From Lottia gigantea (Eukaryota; Mollusca; Gastropoda; Lottiidae): a stretch of 64,000 bases of DNA. A program made the position numbers and the translations under genes. The DNA is taken from the NCBI RefSeq assembly GCF_000327385.1, contig NW_008709146.1, forward strand, positions 2,374,440 to 2,438,439, given 5' to 3'. The notes below the pieces were generated by a model. That model saw nothing but the letters and a program-made list of their open reading frames with translations. It was not told the origin of the DNA and made no database searches. This document shows positions 11,493-24,710 of this stretch, piece by piece. Position 1 is the first letter of the stretch, and every line of letters starts with the position of its first letter.

Positions 11493-13159
11493 ACTTTTTC
11501 ATGTAATGTTGGTTTATGTAATTCTCATTGCGACCATCAACCTTTCAGACTAACAAAAACATAATATGTTAGAAAAAAAAATGGTTCCATTCAGAATGAC
11601 AACAATGTTTATCTGTAGACGTTCTTATTTCATGCCTCGATCCGAGAGTAAAGGCATGCATTCGAAACATGGTATCGGCTTTTTGTAGTGATCCTAACTT
11701 AGTACCCTTTCTGTAACATAGTCCGAATAGAAACAAGTGCAAATGAACTTTATATCTGATTTGGTCAACGTTAAGTGGTTCACGGACGAAGATCTGCCAA
11801 ATTCTATTTTTGGATATCCCATTTAAAATTGGATTACATTTCGAAATATAGCAGCTATTGACTCTTTACAGACTACAAGATTGATTCTATTCAGAGCCAG
11901 AAAGCGACCAGTTTTATAAGGGATATGAAATGACTTTTATCGACTTCTTTATAGAAAACTGCTAATACACAATTATCGTATTTCCAATTTAAAATAATTT
12001 TCTGACGTTTATTAGTAATATATACTCGCTATGATACACTGAAAATATATTAAACTACCAGCGCTGGGACTATAGATTATTAAACGACCTTTTACACAAG
12101 GCTATAGTCGAGATTTATCAAGGGAATTTAAATTGTTTATACATAAATCCCATTAGTTTTATCTTGGAATATTGACTATTGACTTTAACCATATTGTATT
12201 CCATATAACACATTTAACACGACCTAAACTCATACCACGATCCTCTCCGGGGCCAGTTTGTATTGAAATATGTTGATATATAATATATATCTAACCTCTT
12301 CATTCAGTTGAATAAACTCAGCTAAATGACAACTGATTTTCTGTTAAACACTGTTTGATTAAACTCGAATCTACGCCGCTAATAAAATAAGCTTTTAAAC
12401 AATTTAGTAATGTTGACAATTATTGGTGGAGTTGTATTTGTTTAATCGATCTGGTTGTTTGGTTGAATAGATGATAAAAGTAAAGTCGTATCAAGTTGAC
12501 AATGTTAATGATGATTTTATTTAATATATATATCAATGAATATTGTCATATATTGAGGTAATGGAACATCTCTTTGACCACTTCAAACACTGGCTACACA
12601 GCTGTTGGTCAATCCCTGATATCGGTTAATGTATTTCTCGAGATGGCTTTAGCAAACTAAACCTGGGATTTTCAAGTCATCCATTCCCTTCACCTACACA
12701 CCATTTCAATATTTCCGCACTGTTTATGACCTTTGAATATGTGTTATCGTGGCTTTGCCGTTTTTCCTTTTCTTTCATTTCATTTTAATAGAATTATAAA
12801 ACGATAAAGACACCTACCGTGCAGTGTTATTTTCTATAATTACTACAAAAATGTAAAAAAAAATATCCTAATGATATTTGATGGTTACAAAGATAATATC
12901 ATATCATTTCATATCTGACAGCTGTAAGCCTGTATGTTTTTAAAGATATAAAGATAAACTGTGAGTTGTTGTGTTTATTTCAAAGTATAACAAATGTATT
13001 CTGACAACTGGAATAGTTTAGTAATTAGAAGAAAAAGCGATCTTATATTCTATAATAGATGTTGTCAGCACGATATTTTACATTGATATTCACAAGTTTA
13101 CACCTTGATAACTAAGTCTACATATTCATCAGCACTTTACTTCCGTCGTTTACTCTAGT
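11493..13159. other. Non-coding stretch
   Basis: AT-rich, short frames only, no repeat recognised. Confidence 0.5.
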
Positions 13160-13195
13160 CCCGCAGCGAATGAATCTATCCCGCAGTGAATGAAA
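13160..13195. repeat. 20-bp direct duplication
   Basis: CCCGCAGCGAATGAA at 13160 recurs as CCCGCAGTGAATGAA at 13180, giving a period of 20 bp. It is a short local duplication without further copies. Confidence 0.6.
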
Positions 13196-15010
13196 TAATG
13201 ATAACAATTGGTTATAAATAACTGGAACGCCAATATATCATTTGTTTACATTTAAACAAAAAGGAGTATTGTGTAGTTTTATTGTTCTTTAACATGAAAA
13301 ATAAAAATAAACGATTGCCTCCATCACTTGACATATAATGGTATTTTCCTACTGTGTTCTCAATAGGGGTGGGTGATCTATAAATGCCAATAAGTAGATG
13401 AGTATAATTTTGTTAACAATACATTTAATTCAAAATACATTGATTTTAATAAATGACATGTTTGTGTTTTGTTTAAACTAGGTTACGGTAAATATTTGCA
13501 AGTCTGGCAATTTTCTAACATCGATATTAAGTAATATATGTTATTGATTTGCAGTTTCATCCGCCTAGGAATCGTTTCGTTAAAGGTCCATCATCCCCAA
13601 CGCAATTATCCCTTAAAGTCCTCATTGCTCGGTAACTTTGAGGTTGCTTGTCTAAATTCTATTGCATTTATTGTTGTCTTAAGGCCTGTTGTCACTAGTT
13701 TTCATGGAAATAGTGATAACCAGCGTTTATGAAACCGTCTTTTCTCAGAAAGACAAAATGATGACCACCCTATGAACGATCATCGTTTATAAGCGCCAAT
13801 ATATCGGAATGAAATACACTCAATACTAAACCTGGAACTCTTTTTAATCATGTTCAAATATGAATGTACTTTTAACTATCTTGTCAATCACTAATCGAAA
13901 CCTAAACCTTTTTATAAGCTAAGCCATTGAGGTATGCTCATTAGAACACATACCACGGAATCAACACATAGAAATCGTTCAGTATTCCGATAGGGGAATT
14001 CCTAACATGATTAATACATGATAGGTAAATACGCCTATTGATTTTCTATATACAGTTATAATTTATATGGGATTAATTAGACACGTGTAATTAGATATAA
14101 TATCAGGATTCTGTCTGAAGTCTCAATCAGGTAGAAACAATACATTATCATATATTTATCACTGATTATTTGTTGTTATCGAATGAAATAAAGTAGTTGC
14201 TGTACCTGTGAGTGACGCCATGATACCGAAGCGGAAGTATATAGAACTATTATACTTAGGCTGCGTTGCATATTCGTAAACATTTTAAACTTTGACCGAG
14301 TAACACTTATTAACTGTTCATTAATGAAACCTAATTTTCTTCGTTGAGTCTCCGAAAGGATCAATAAATTTTACGGATATTCAGATATGCATAAAACTGT
14401 TTTATATTTTCCAGTTATTTTTCATAACATTCGTGGAGAAGTTCATGATCTCCCAACGGAAGTTTTCATTTTCAACAAATGTATGATGATAATAAAAGTT
14501 AGACTAAACAGTAGAGGCAAAAGAACCTCGCCCTGTCTTATCCCCATCCCAATAGATTCAATTTATAATTGTTGAACTGTTTGACGAGAAGAACATACAT
14601 CAGCAATATATCAACGTCTTTATTTTATAAACACTAACTTTCTAAATGTCTAAAAATATTGATATTATACCAGAAATACAACCATGTTTTGTGTTCAACA
14701 AATGACTCGAAACCGTTAAAATGTGGTAAAGATGAGAATTAGTGAATTTAAGTAAAAAGTGGAGAAATTGTTCTAACAGAAGTTGGAGTTGTCAGTGTTA
14801 TTTATGGTTTCTGTCTTATTCAATTCCTCGCTTTTTTACTTCCATTAATTGTTTCATTAATCAAATCCCCATTTCATTAATTAAACTTCCATTCTAGCAG
14901 AATGAGGCGTGATAGTCTGGACTACAATGCATCATTAACCAGTTTACTTTATCAAAAAAATTAACTGTTTAAATCTTTTAACAAATCTGGAAATCAAAAA
15001 GCAATGCACT
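13196..15010. other. Non-coding stretch
   Basis: No supported gene or element. Short open frames at 13538-13732, 14176-14364 and 14387-14575 are within chance length and show no recognisable domain. Confidence 0.5.
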
Positions 15011-15011
15011 T

Positions 15012-15110
15012 ATGGGTTTTAGTGGCCCAGTGTGTCTCGTTTGTTAGGCGATTGGATTCCATAATTTTCGATGCTCTGTGTTTTTCTTCTTGAGTCTATT
15101 TGAAATCAGT
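15012..15110 (+). mobile_element. Decayed tRNA-derived SINE head (candidate)
   Basis: TAGTGGCCCAG at 15020-15030 matches the pol III A box and D arm of tRNA-derived SINEs, followed by GTTAGGCGATTGG, a common continuation. A degraded B-box-like TTTTCGATGC lies at 15066, 46 nt downstream, the separation found in tRNAs. The 3' body and any tail are not recognisable and no target-site duplication was found. It rests on one good box, one poor box and their spacing. Confidence 0.42.
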
Positions 15111-16084
15111 TACCCACCATTATCGACTGATCCTGTCTATTAAACTGATCATTATGCTCAAGATGACGTTTTTATTTTGATTTTACTCTTGACGAAGCTA
15201 TTTACCAGATACGGAATAAATCGAGAATCTGAAATGCTAAGCAATAAGACGTAGATTTGCAGAAGGACGATATTGACAATTTCTGAAACTAGCTTGCTTA
15301 GAAGTTATATTTTTTGTTGTAAAGCTCTACGTGAGCTATAATATATATTATTACCAGGACTAATGAAGATTAATGGGTATTTATATTTTAATATTAACTT
15401 CATCAAGAATACTTGATCTTTACCATTTCTTTATGAATAATAGATATAGGGTTGGCTTATAACCATAAAAACATCCATCATTAAGTTATAATTTAATGGC
15501 CGAGAAAAGGCTACTGGAAATCATTCTCGATTTTTTATTCCTCATTTATAAGAATTATACAAACGAGGGCAATATTCGATTTTCTCCTTTAAATGCAATA
15601 CGTATTGCTGTCTGACGATTCTGCTGAAACAAAACGTAGTTAATTGTAGGAACTAGCGGAGAGGTCTGTCAGAATTAATAGGCAGCGGTAGTTTGGCAAT
15701 TATTCCAGTTTGGACTGATCATGCCTTCATCTTGGATCGAACCAAATGTATGAGAGTGGGTGATTGTGATTTTGTCTTTGAGATATTTTGCAACGGATTG
15801 TACTAGATGTATTGTGGTAATATGAAAAAAAGAAAACGGACAAAAAAAACCTAGATAAGTCCAGTGTTATTTATTTTATCAACGTCATCTGTATAATACT
15901 ACATTTTTAACAAATGTCAACATACAAATATAATATGCCATTGTACGACTTTATAAAGAACATCATTTGAAAGTCATTAACAAAATTTTTTTTTTTATCT
16001 CGATCGACCTGATTCATAAATATACATATATAGTTCATATGATACCAATATTGAACGATGTCTACATGTTGAATATTCTGACAC
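15111..16084. other. Non-coding stretch
   Basis: No gene is seen. A lone minus-strand B-box-like word (GGTTCGATCC, + coordinates about 15728-15737) lacks an A box at the right distance and is not called a SINE. Confidence 0.4.
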
Positions 16085-16250
16085 TGTCCATTAACAAACT
16101 CTGCTTAGGTATTTAGGGGGTGAAAGCAGACACTGGAAGCTCTGACACAGGCACCGAAATTATCTTGAGGAGGATTCGAAACTACGACTCTTGGTGGCCC
16201 TGCAGAGGTCATTCCAACTCGCAACCGACTGAGCTATTCCACAGCCACAA
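16085..16250 (-). mobile_element. tRNA-derived SINE
   Basis: On the minus strand the element begins near 16250 with GTGGCTGTGGAATAGCTCAG followed by TCGGTTG. This is a textbook tRNA D-arm and A box (TAGCTCAGTCGG). Some 52 nt further on lies a near-perfect B box, GTAGTTTCGAATCC (about 16173-16186). A non-tRNA body of roughly 80 bp follows, to about 16085. The intact boxes make it the youngest-looking SINE of the window. I could not find a convincing target-site duplication or A-rich tail, so the 3' limit is approximate. The + strand open frame over it is a shadow. The named SINE family is not known to me. Confidence 0.72.
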
Positions 16251-16317
16251 CAAAACTGTGTTCCAATCCGGCGTTAGAGGGAAGTTAAGGGTAGTTAGAG
16301 GTCTCTACCATCTTTAG

Positions 16318-18582
16318 TGGCAGTTAACGCATATTTGCCTCGCAGTCTGTTATGTTTTTGCCTAACGACAAATAGGTATGTATAAATGTTTTTCTGCTAT
16401 TATGAGCTGACAGAAGTGTAAAACTTAGTAATGAAAACATATCTGGAAGTATCTGCTATAGAAACATCTTAACTGCAACTTGACCTTAAAAGTTTGTTAA
16501 GTTTCATTACCGGCCAGTATTGTTGCAGTCAGTTAGATTTCTCAACAGAAACCAGGAGTAAAGCAGCAATATAAATAAAGAATATTGGATCTGGTTGTGA
16601 GATAATTCTGTTTATGTTCTGCACTTCCCTCTAACTTCCTTCCTTATCGAAATCTCTACTAGACGTTTATTTTAAATCTCTTCTTCAATATGACTGTTTA
16701 TCAACCTGGTCGTAGAAAAAAAAGACATGTTTCCAAAACAACCTGTTCATTTCGTCTTTGATAAAACATCTCGCTATTTATCATTAACATCTCATATGTT
16801 CTCGTTTTGATCATCCGATAGCAATGAAATGTTGAGAAAATATTTACAGGAAACGGAAGTACAAGCAATTTTTTCGTCATTTGATACGATAATTTCGCAA
16901 GATTTATCGTGCAGTTTTAGTGGTCGAATACGGAAGGTAATCGTTGATATCAACTCTCTATACCTTAACAAAATACATGAAGATGATGAAGGTCTCGTGG
17001 AAAGTTAGATGCTTTTCAAGCTTAATCTTTAAAGTTATCCCAGCTGCTCATATAGACTTCAGTTTAATAACAATATACATGTCATCAAGAATATTTGTTT
17101 CCTTTCTCGATGTTACCAAACGTCTGTTGCTCCTTTAGTTGTGCACCTTCATAATAAAGTGGATTTGATCCCGAAGGTGTATATAAAACATAAGTTATAT
17201 CTGTCAGTATCTGTGAGTATGGAACGTCTTATCTAGACGGTTATTTGAACTAGAACATATGTCTATTCATCAGCTAGTTTCCAGTATGATGGGTAGTCGG
17301 ACATGTAAGACAGTCGGTATGATAAACTGTGGTTCCCAAAGGACTGATCATGTGTCAACAAGAGCTGTCTTAATCAGAAACCAACATCTATATCAATACA
17401 ACAACCGTCAGTTCCTTCACGTCTTTCTTGTCACACATCTTTAATTTCACCAGACTAAAATAAACACTAGAAAAACTCTTTCATCTAGATATGACTAAAC
17501 TGATTTATTTTTCTAAGATAAAATGTAAAAGTTTTTCTTACTTCTTTTAACGAATTGCACTGAATACCAAATGTTACGTTTTGTTGTAAATCTATTTATA
17601 TTAAGATTGAAACAGTTTGACTTGCTTCAGACTGGACTGAAACTGTAGGTAGCAATATCTATGCACGACGCACACGGCCGAAAATAAATCCAAATAGATC
17701 CAATATGAAAATCGATTGATAGGCACTGTTATTGTTCTGAATATATTTCCAAGAACTTTCAATTCCCTGAAATAACGTGTTAAACTAAAAGCGTAAATCG
17801 TGCGACGGAAGCAACTTACTTTGAGTGTTTGCTAGTTATTGAAAGTTGATTGAATGCACCATCCTTACCTTCCGACCTCATGCCGATTTTGGAAAGGAAA
17901 AGTTCCGATTATTCAAAAGCTAAGATAAACAATCCGATTAATTCTATCTCTGGGCACTTCATCCTAAAATAACTGGAGAGGGCGAACGGTTCATGTTGTG
18001 AACCTGTCGATTTGACTTTGTGATAGAAAATCTGACTGACAGTTATTCCCATGACTCTGTTATTTTTTGTTTAGTAATTATTATTCTGTTCTAAAAGTGA
18101 GCTTTGATGTGGGAATTGTTTGTTGATGTATTCACAGTTAATTAAGTTGAATATTGATAAATAGTCGATCACAACAGATGGACAGAGCAAATCTGCAGCC
18201 ATCTTTTTTGGTCAGAATGTGAGGCCCAGATTCTAGAGATTTCCTCAATCAAAAGTTAGATGATGTAAAGGGATACTGCGGGTAACAATGAACAAATGAA
18301 AATGGGGAGACAGTCTCCCACAAGTCGAAGAGTGTTAACCAAGGCGGATGTGTATAGCTGAAAGTATTGTTATCAACGGATTTCAACTGCATCCCTATTA
18401 TAAAACGAAGAACTTGAATATAATGACAGTATATCGTTAGCGTTCTGTTTATTTCCACACTAATAGATCTCACTGAACTCCAATGGTTTTCATGCCTCCC
18501 AATTTGATAATTTCCAATTTTTTCTACAACTCTGCCTTTATATATAAATTGCCAATTGAAGCTTGAAAAGTAAATTTAGCAA
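16318..18582. other. Non-coding stretch
   Basis: No gene is seen. A 13-bp word GTTAGAGGGAAGT at 16273-16285 is matched by its reverse complement at 16623-16635, which may be chance. The rest is AT-rich with short frames. Confidence 0.45.
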
Positions 18583-18705
18583 GTGACGTGATTCGGACGG
18601 TCAACCGAGTTAACCTTGGCTAATTCAAACGTCGATATATTCCTGACCTAGCCGTCAGAATCGCGACCTAGGAGACGGGATTCGTCGGCTTGGAACAGTC
18701 AAGTC
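18583..18705. promoter_or_regulatory. CpG-dense patch, possible regulatory element
   Basis: About a dozen CpG dinucleotides fall within roughly 120 bp (for example GTGACGTG, TCGGACGG, TCGCGACC, TTCGTCGG), whereas the flanking kilobases have few. There is no open frame or repeat structure to explain it. Locally retained CpG can mark an unmethylated enhancer or intronic promoter, or a young inserted sequence. Which applies cannot be told from the sequence. Confidence 0.3.
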
Positions 18706-21700
18706 GATGAATGTAAAATAATATTAGTGGTATTTGTATACGTGTGGTTGTTGGGTGAATAACTCTCAATCGATAATTGTTAAATAGTTTTACAGTCTTA
18801 TGATAGTAAAAATTCTACAGTATTATCGGTGAACTCAAATATTAAAACACATTAACAATCGTTAGACACATTTAAACTAAAGGTACGTGTATATATAAAT
18901 AGCTCTTCGGTCCTTTTAGCATTCTATAAATAGCTAATAATTCCTTTTGCCATTGATCCACAGAGATTGTGTAATTCACCTTCAATTCGATTCAACTATT
19001 TACAGGTTTGAGGTGGCGTCACTAAAAACGCTTAAAGGCAGAATTCCTCTATTCTGTCCATGGTCTATAAAAACAGAAAACGAAATCCCGATCTTTCCCA
19101 ATGCATTTATAATCCGATGATTTCAATTGAGTGGACCAGACTACATTTTCATAGTTAGTCTATTAGTTATCACAGCATGGGTTTTTTCTCAATATACATA
19201 TGTACCTTTCAATTAATTCTTAAATTTGTATTCCATTAGGATCGTTTTTTTTTCGATTAGCTTTTCCCTTCTGAGATTCTTTGGTCTTCAAAGTGTTATC
19301 TTGCAGTGATCAAAAAGGAATCAGTATGTTATAGCTATTAACCTCTGCCAAAACTTATTTTCTATAAAATATATCATTCCTTTGAAATCTAACGATCGTA
19401 TTGCAATAGGTGGCCTAGCAATGAACCGTAGTCTTCAGTAGACTTGAATCTTTGTGAACTACTGGTATGTGAAATGGATTAAAAGATGCAGTATATTAAC
19501 GTTAAGTAGCCAAGGTGTCTCTGGGTGGTCAGATTAAGATGAAAATGATGAGTACGTTGATGAAGATAAGTTATCAGTATTAAAGGTGTTAGAGATGATA
19601 TTCTAATAAAGATACAGTCTGTACATACCATCTTATTACTTATGATATATGAGTTGTACACCTGTACTTTACCTTTCAACTTTCTTCAATTCATCAGGAA
19701 TTGAGTTGTTCAGATGGCGTGTCAATTGCATTTGAGAATAGCATCCTTATTAAAAACGCAACCACTCAATGGGATATGCATCTTCACTACGTCAAACTAT
19801 TACGAACGTCGTCTTATACGTTGACTGCAATAGTCACATTTTTCTTATATCTCGGATTGTAGCGATTTGGTTGGTTTGTACACTAGCAAATAAAACCAAT
19901 CAGAGACTTCGACAGAAATAATGTCACTAGTATGGCATAATGTTTACAGGCTATGATGTGAAGATGGGTGCTATGGTGTTAATTGGTTTGGAGTTATATT
20001 TAGCGAATGTTACATACAGGTCATTCGGTACTGAATAATTGAAACTTGTGTCGTATTAATGACGCTCTAGGTTTATTCCGGTGCTATAGTATGCTGAGAA
20101 TTAAGCAATCATAACGATAACGCAAGAATTACAAAGATAGTAATAAAACTATACACATTTATATTCAACACAGATAAGCCAAATGAACGAAATATGTCGT
20201 TCACGTACATATTTTACGGGTTTCCGGTTTCGTGTGTTGGGCTTCCGGAAGTTACTGCATATCGTAATAATTGGAACGCTGTTATCTTCAGTTTCAAATG
20301 TCATATTTCTGGTCGAAATGTCAGACGAAAAAAAAATTATACTTTCTAGTCTTAAATAACACTATGATGTCGACTGATTTGTAATTCGGTAACTTTTCTG
20401 TCATATTTTTCACATCTAGGACATATCAACAAAGATAGATTTCTATCCTTCATACTTCTCCTTTCATACTTTCGAATAGATTAGAATATTTTAGTTTTTA
20501 ACAGGCTATGTTTTGTGCATGATCTTCATTGGACGATATTAATGCAATTGCTGCAAACAAGCACAGATAAGCCCATATCTTATTAAAGTTAAGACCAAGA
20601 ATTATCCCGGAATTAACTGGTGATATTTGGTACTATTTGACTATAGTACTCTATGTTAACAACTAATTACGGGAGACTTGCAGGCTATTTCCATTAATCA
20701 GCTCACAACCTCTTATTCTACTGAAGGCTGAACAAATCGATAAATAACAAGAACATGTAAACGAAATCGACTCATCGTTTAATTTAGCTCCCTAAAGTAC
20801 CACGTATCATATTGGGAATGTGGGTCATAACTTAAACAGTTTTTACAACAAATCTCATATAAAAATGAGCAGCTGGAGAGTACCTGTTACGTAATTATAT
20901 AGAATGGATTATCTTCGTCTACTGCAAACTTCTACTAAAACAACAATTTATGCTGAAAATGGGTAACAATTCCTGGCAAATTACAGAGGTAGCATACAAA
21001 CTATCGATATTTTATTGAAATAGTGTGTTATGCAATATTCAATATCCTAACTAAGAAATAATATTTATTTTTATGATTTCGTGGAAGACATTCTATTGCG
21101 TGATCAATGATCTTAAAGTTACTTTAATGATGTTTTCTGGTTCACTAAGTTTTAATTTGCTGAGTTGTTCTTTATTACACAAACTTTGATCAGTTCACTT
21201 ACACTAGTTGGAAAATCATATTTTGAAATATGAAAAGGATCAAGGCAATTAGACAGAAGAGCAACTACACTTTGACAAATATGGCTTGAATTTGATGAGT
21301 TAATTGGATGTGTAACGTCATTTAACCAAGCTTGCCAATGTCGTAAAAATTGAATATTTAATTGAAAGGAGGAGAAATTGAAACGTTAAATTATAAAATT
21401 GATCAGACAACTGACAATTTTTCCTTTCAAATTTATTTTGGCAATCATCTAGACTGAATATTTTATCGGTTCTCAGAAGAGAAAAACTCTGACACTCATT
21501 TTGAAGAAAAGCTGTCAGTTTTTCTAAATTAAAAACCAATCATTTCTATCTCTATTCGACGTGTTTCATTCCTTAAACGGCTCTGTTCAAATACTAACTT
21601 GGAATTTTGACGTCAGAAAATTACTATCTGTTTGAAACATGAAAAAAGAACAATCACTGGAATCAAACACAAGCTGTCTTTTTGTCATTCGTTTTAAGCT

Positions 21701-22325
21701 GGAAGGCAAACTCACACTATTTTTCCCTCGATTGAATAGTGATGAAAAAAAGTTGCAAGTATTAGTATTTCCGCTGTAGATGAAGATTAAGGATTGGTGG
21801 AGGTTTAAGTCGGGTTTACACAGGAAATTAAGTCAGTGTGATAAAAGCTGTTTAATCCTACTTAACTTTATATCTTAATAGTATATTTATTATGAATGAT
21901 TGAGATTGCGTCCATAACATTCAGAACTTTATTACAAATAACATCATTTCTAATTAATAGTTGAATACGTCTTAACTTTGCCTTACTTCATCCATATATA
22001 TATCCCAATAAGACCATTACGTCTTCTAACTGTGATATTTGATGCTACATTGTAAACTGATAACATTATGATATCCCATGTTCTGGTATTCAAACATTCT
22101 CGGAGTGACTCCACCATCCAAAACCATACTCTATTGGAGTCAGTACCAAACATAATACATTTTTTCTTTTTAAAAACCATTTCAACGAATAAAGTAATGA
22201 CTGTAAAACAGTAGCCGGTGAATTTTGAAGTTCATAGCTCATTGCAATGCTTGTCTATCCGAATAGTTGACAATGTAGCGTCTTATTCCTGTATTTTATA
22301 TTTATTATTCACAATATGTTGATTA
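18706..22325. other. Non-coding stretch
   Basis: No gene or repeat family was recognised over 3.6 kb. Open frames here are at most 73 codons. Confidence 0.5.
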
Positions 22326-22396
22326 GTACTTTTATTTTATTTTAGGTAAGTTTATGTTTGACTTAAAGAATGAATGTGGCAAAGGTTATTGTGAGT
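22326..22396 (+). other. Candidate recursive splice site 2 with RS-exon donor
   Basis: TACTTTTATTTTATTTTAG ends at 22345 and runs straight into GTAAGTTTATG, again a strong acceptor fused to a perfect donor with a zero-length exon. The 18 nt before the junction are almost pure pyrimidine with scattered A. A second donor, GTGAGT, lies at 22391-22396 and defines a 45-nt RS-exon (22346-22390). Two of its three frames contain stops; the third is open. The site is 14.4 kb downstream of site 1. Confidence 0.7.
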
Positions 22397-23787
22397 AATA
22401 ATTTTATTCATTTAATATTACTATTGATTAGGGTGATTGAAAGTAACAAGTTACTGTTCAATATAAGGCGCTGGCTCAGGGTTAAAGTATTGTTTTTAAC
22501 TATAAATAGTGAGAAAATGTAAACAAGCTTTTAGAACTGACACTGGCGAGATGTTACTATTGAGTATGTCTTCTGAGGCAGTAGAGAGCAGTTCCCTGGA
22601 ATACAAGAAGAAGCCTAAGAACATGATTGCAACACACAAATAACAAGTACAAGTATCTGATATAAAAATTGAAGTCTCTGTTCTTGGGGTATTTTCAAGT
22701 TATAAGAAAGTCGAAACATTTGGTTACTGCATAATATAACATATGTATACAATCATAAGTTGTTCGCTTGAAAAAAAAACAACACTCGACATAGTTCTAA
22801 ATTATTTATTAATTTCATAAAACTATGGTCTGTTGAATACTTTCATCTTATAATGCTTCGAAACGGCATTTGAACATAACAATAATTTGTAGATGAAACA
22901 ATAGTCTTTGAATTTGGCCAGAGGCCTTCTTCAAATAAATAATTTTCTTCGAACAAAGTGCTTAACGTTGATATTGAGTTTTTCATAGTCCATTCTATTT
23001 GGACGTATTCATTGTTACCTTTTCGCATGTTAAATCAATCAGTCCAAATTCTATAGAAACCACGCCTTTTAGTTCAAGACACAATGATTGTACGTAATAT
23101 CTTCCAATAGGGTGACTTATACGAATACATACACGTAGCCAAAATCAACACATCAACTAGTTGCCAAAATTCTACAACAAAACCCACTACTTTAGTATAC
23201 AAACAGTACAATTATATATAGAGAATAAATGGACCGAAAAATTGTTCGGTTTGAACGCTAAAGTAATTTGCAAGGAAATGACGATATTTTGTCGTGTCGC
23301 AGCGATCAGTATATTCCAGTTAGTTCTGACCACACACTCATTTCCACGATGATAACAATGTGATTGCCTGAATAGATTCACAAAACGAACCCAATTATTG
23401 TACAAGTGTGAAAAGTTATGCCACCCTTCAGTTTACTTTTCGTGTCACATGTTTACAAGAAATTATACAGATGTGAAGGATATTAATCCGCTCTAATACC
23501 AAATCACACACAATAACATGCTAATAACAATACGCTGTTGAGAATAAGGGATTATATTGCTTCATGATTTGACAATGTTTCATTTTGTTTAAATCCTCGA
23601 CATATGTTACAGGAATAAAAACATTACAACTCTTTGATCTGACATCACAAAACAGAAAGTCAGAAGGGGCTTATTAATCAGAGGTTTGTTCCAGAAACAA
23701 TTTATTAGATAAAAGACTAAAAATATTATTGCATGAATTGATCGCCATTGCTTGCTTGTAGTGACGATAGCTTACTGAATGGGTATT
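22397..23787. other. Non-coding stretch
   Basis: No gene is seen. Overlapping short frames on opposite strands at 23161-23405 are chance-sized. Confidence 0.5.
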
Positions 23788-23885
23788 CGAAGGTACAACA
23801 CCCGCCCATGGCGGAAACGAACCCTGACCTTCGGTTTTACTGAAAATAGTCGTGAAACAATATAAACTTGCTATTTTCTTTCATG
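23788..23885 (-). mobile_element. tRNA-derived SINE relic
   Basis: On the minus strand, ACCGAAGGTCAGGGTTCG followed by TTTCC reads as the anticodon-stem, variable-loop and T-arm side of a tRNA, with a good B box (GGGTTCGTTTCC, 23813-23824). A worn A box, TAGCAAGTTTATA, lies about 50 nt upstream (starting at 23873). After the B box comes GGGCGGGTGTTGTACCTTCG, which resembles the start of the body of many invertebrate tRNA SINEs. The 3' end was not found. Confidence 0.55.
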
Positions 23886-24221
23886 ACAAATTTTGTGGAA
23901 CTCTCTGTGTTTACTCAATAGTAAATTGACAGTAAAAATCACGAGTTTGTGAGAATCTTCGAGTATAACAACTTTTTCTACCAAAATCAATGTTATTTGC
24001 ATAATCTTGATGGGTTGTTTTTAAGATTTGGTATAAAAAGTCAACTTAATTCTGACAGTAAAAGTTATTCGTGTCCAGAATACGAGAGGAATATTAATAA
24101 CTTTATGCAAGTGATGTATTCTAATTAATAATGTTTATATCGCAACATGACAGTTTCTGGAAAACCACGAATTAATCTGTAACACCAATCTATCGGGAAA
24201 AGTTAACTTTTTCACCTATTT
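23886..24221. other. Non-coding stretch
   Basis: AT-rich DNA with no feature recognised. Confidence 0.5.
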
Positions 24222-24234
24222 TCACCTTTGACCC
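24222..24234 (-). promoter_or_regulatory. DR1-type nuclear-receptor element (candidate)
   Basis: The minus strand reads GGGTCAAAGGTGA, two AGGTCA-like half-sites directly repeated with one base between. This is the DR1 pattern bound by RXR heterodimers, HNF4 and COUP-TF in animals. The match is seen; occupancy is not known, and a 13-bp motif can arise by chance. Confidence 0.3.
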
Positions 24235-24591
24235 CTCACTTGTCTTCTCGAATCGGTAGAGAAGAATATTAATATGATGTGCTAGCTATGTCAGTAATGT
24301 TCCTATATTACTGAAGAATTTATTAATAATTTGCTACAAAAACACTACCAACTTCTTTAATGAGTCATAAACCAGCTAACAAAGTTCTTCTCTCAAGTCT
24401 TTTGACAGTAAAAATAATCAGAATCCTTCATACTTGGTTGCAGGGAATCCGTGAATATCAACTGAACAATTAATCATTTCGGATCAATATCTATTAAAAC
24501 TAGCACATACATCATGAATAGTAACTTAGTTAGTTTAGCTCTCGATTAGAAACTTACATACAAATTGCCATTGTAAACCTGTAAACGTGAA

Positions 24592-24710
24592 GACCTTCGG
24601 GTCGTTTCGTCTTATAGTTTCTCACCTCGGGTCAGTTCGTAACGTATTTTCCCGCCTTATGATAGATGTTAGACAACAAGGCGCGATTGAAAGAACCTCG
24701 GGGTCAGTCC
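24592..24710 (+). promoter_or_regulatory. CpG-dense patch with three diverged repeats
   Basis: ACCTTCGGGTCGTTTCG (24593), ACCTCGGGTCAGTTCG (24624) and ACCTCGGGGTCAGTCC (24695) are three related words within about 120 bp, and the patch holds roughly a dozen CpGs. Two of the copies include GGGTCA, a nuclear-receptor half-site. It lies 360 bp from the DR1 motif. A regulatory module or an old minisatellite would both fit. The open frame over it has no recognisable domain. Confidence 0.3.

Noticed and set aside
15715-15750. Minus-strand GGTTCGATCC as a SINE B box
   Set aside because: No A-box-like sequence at the required distance.
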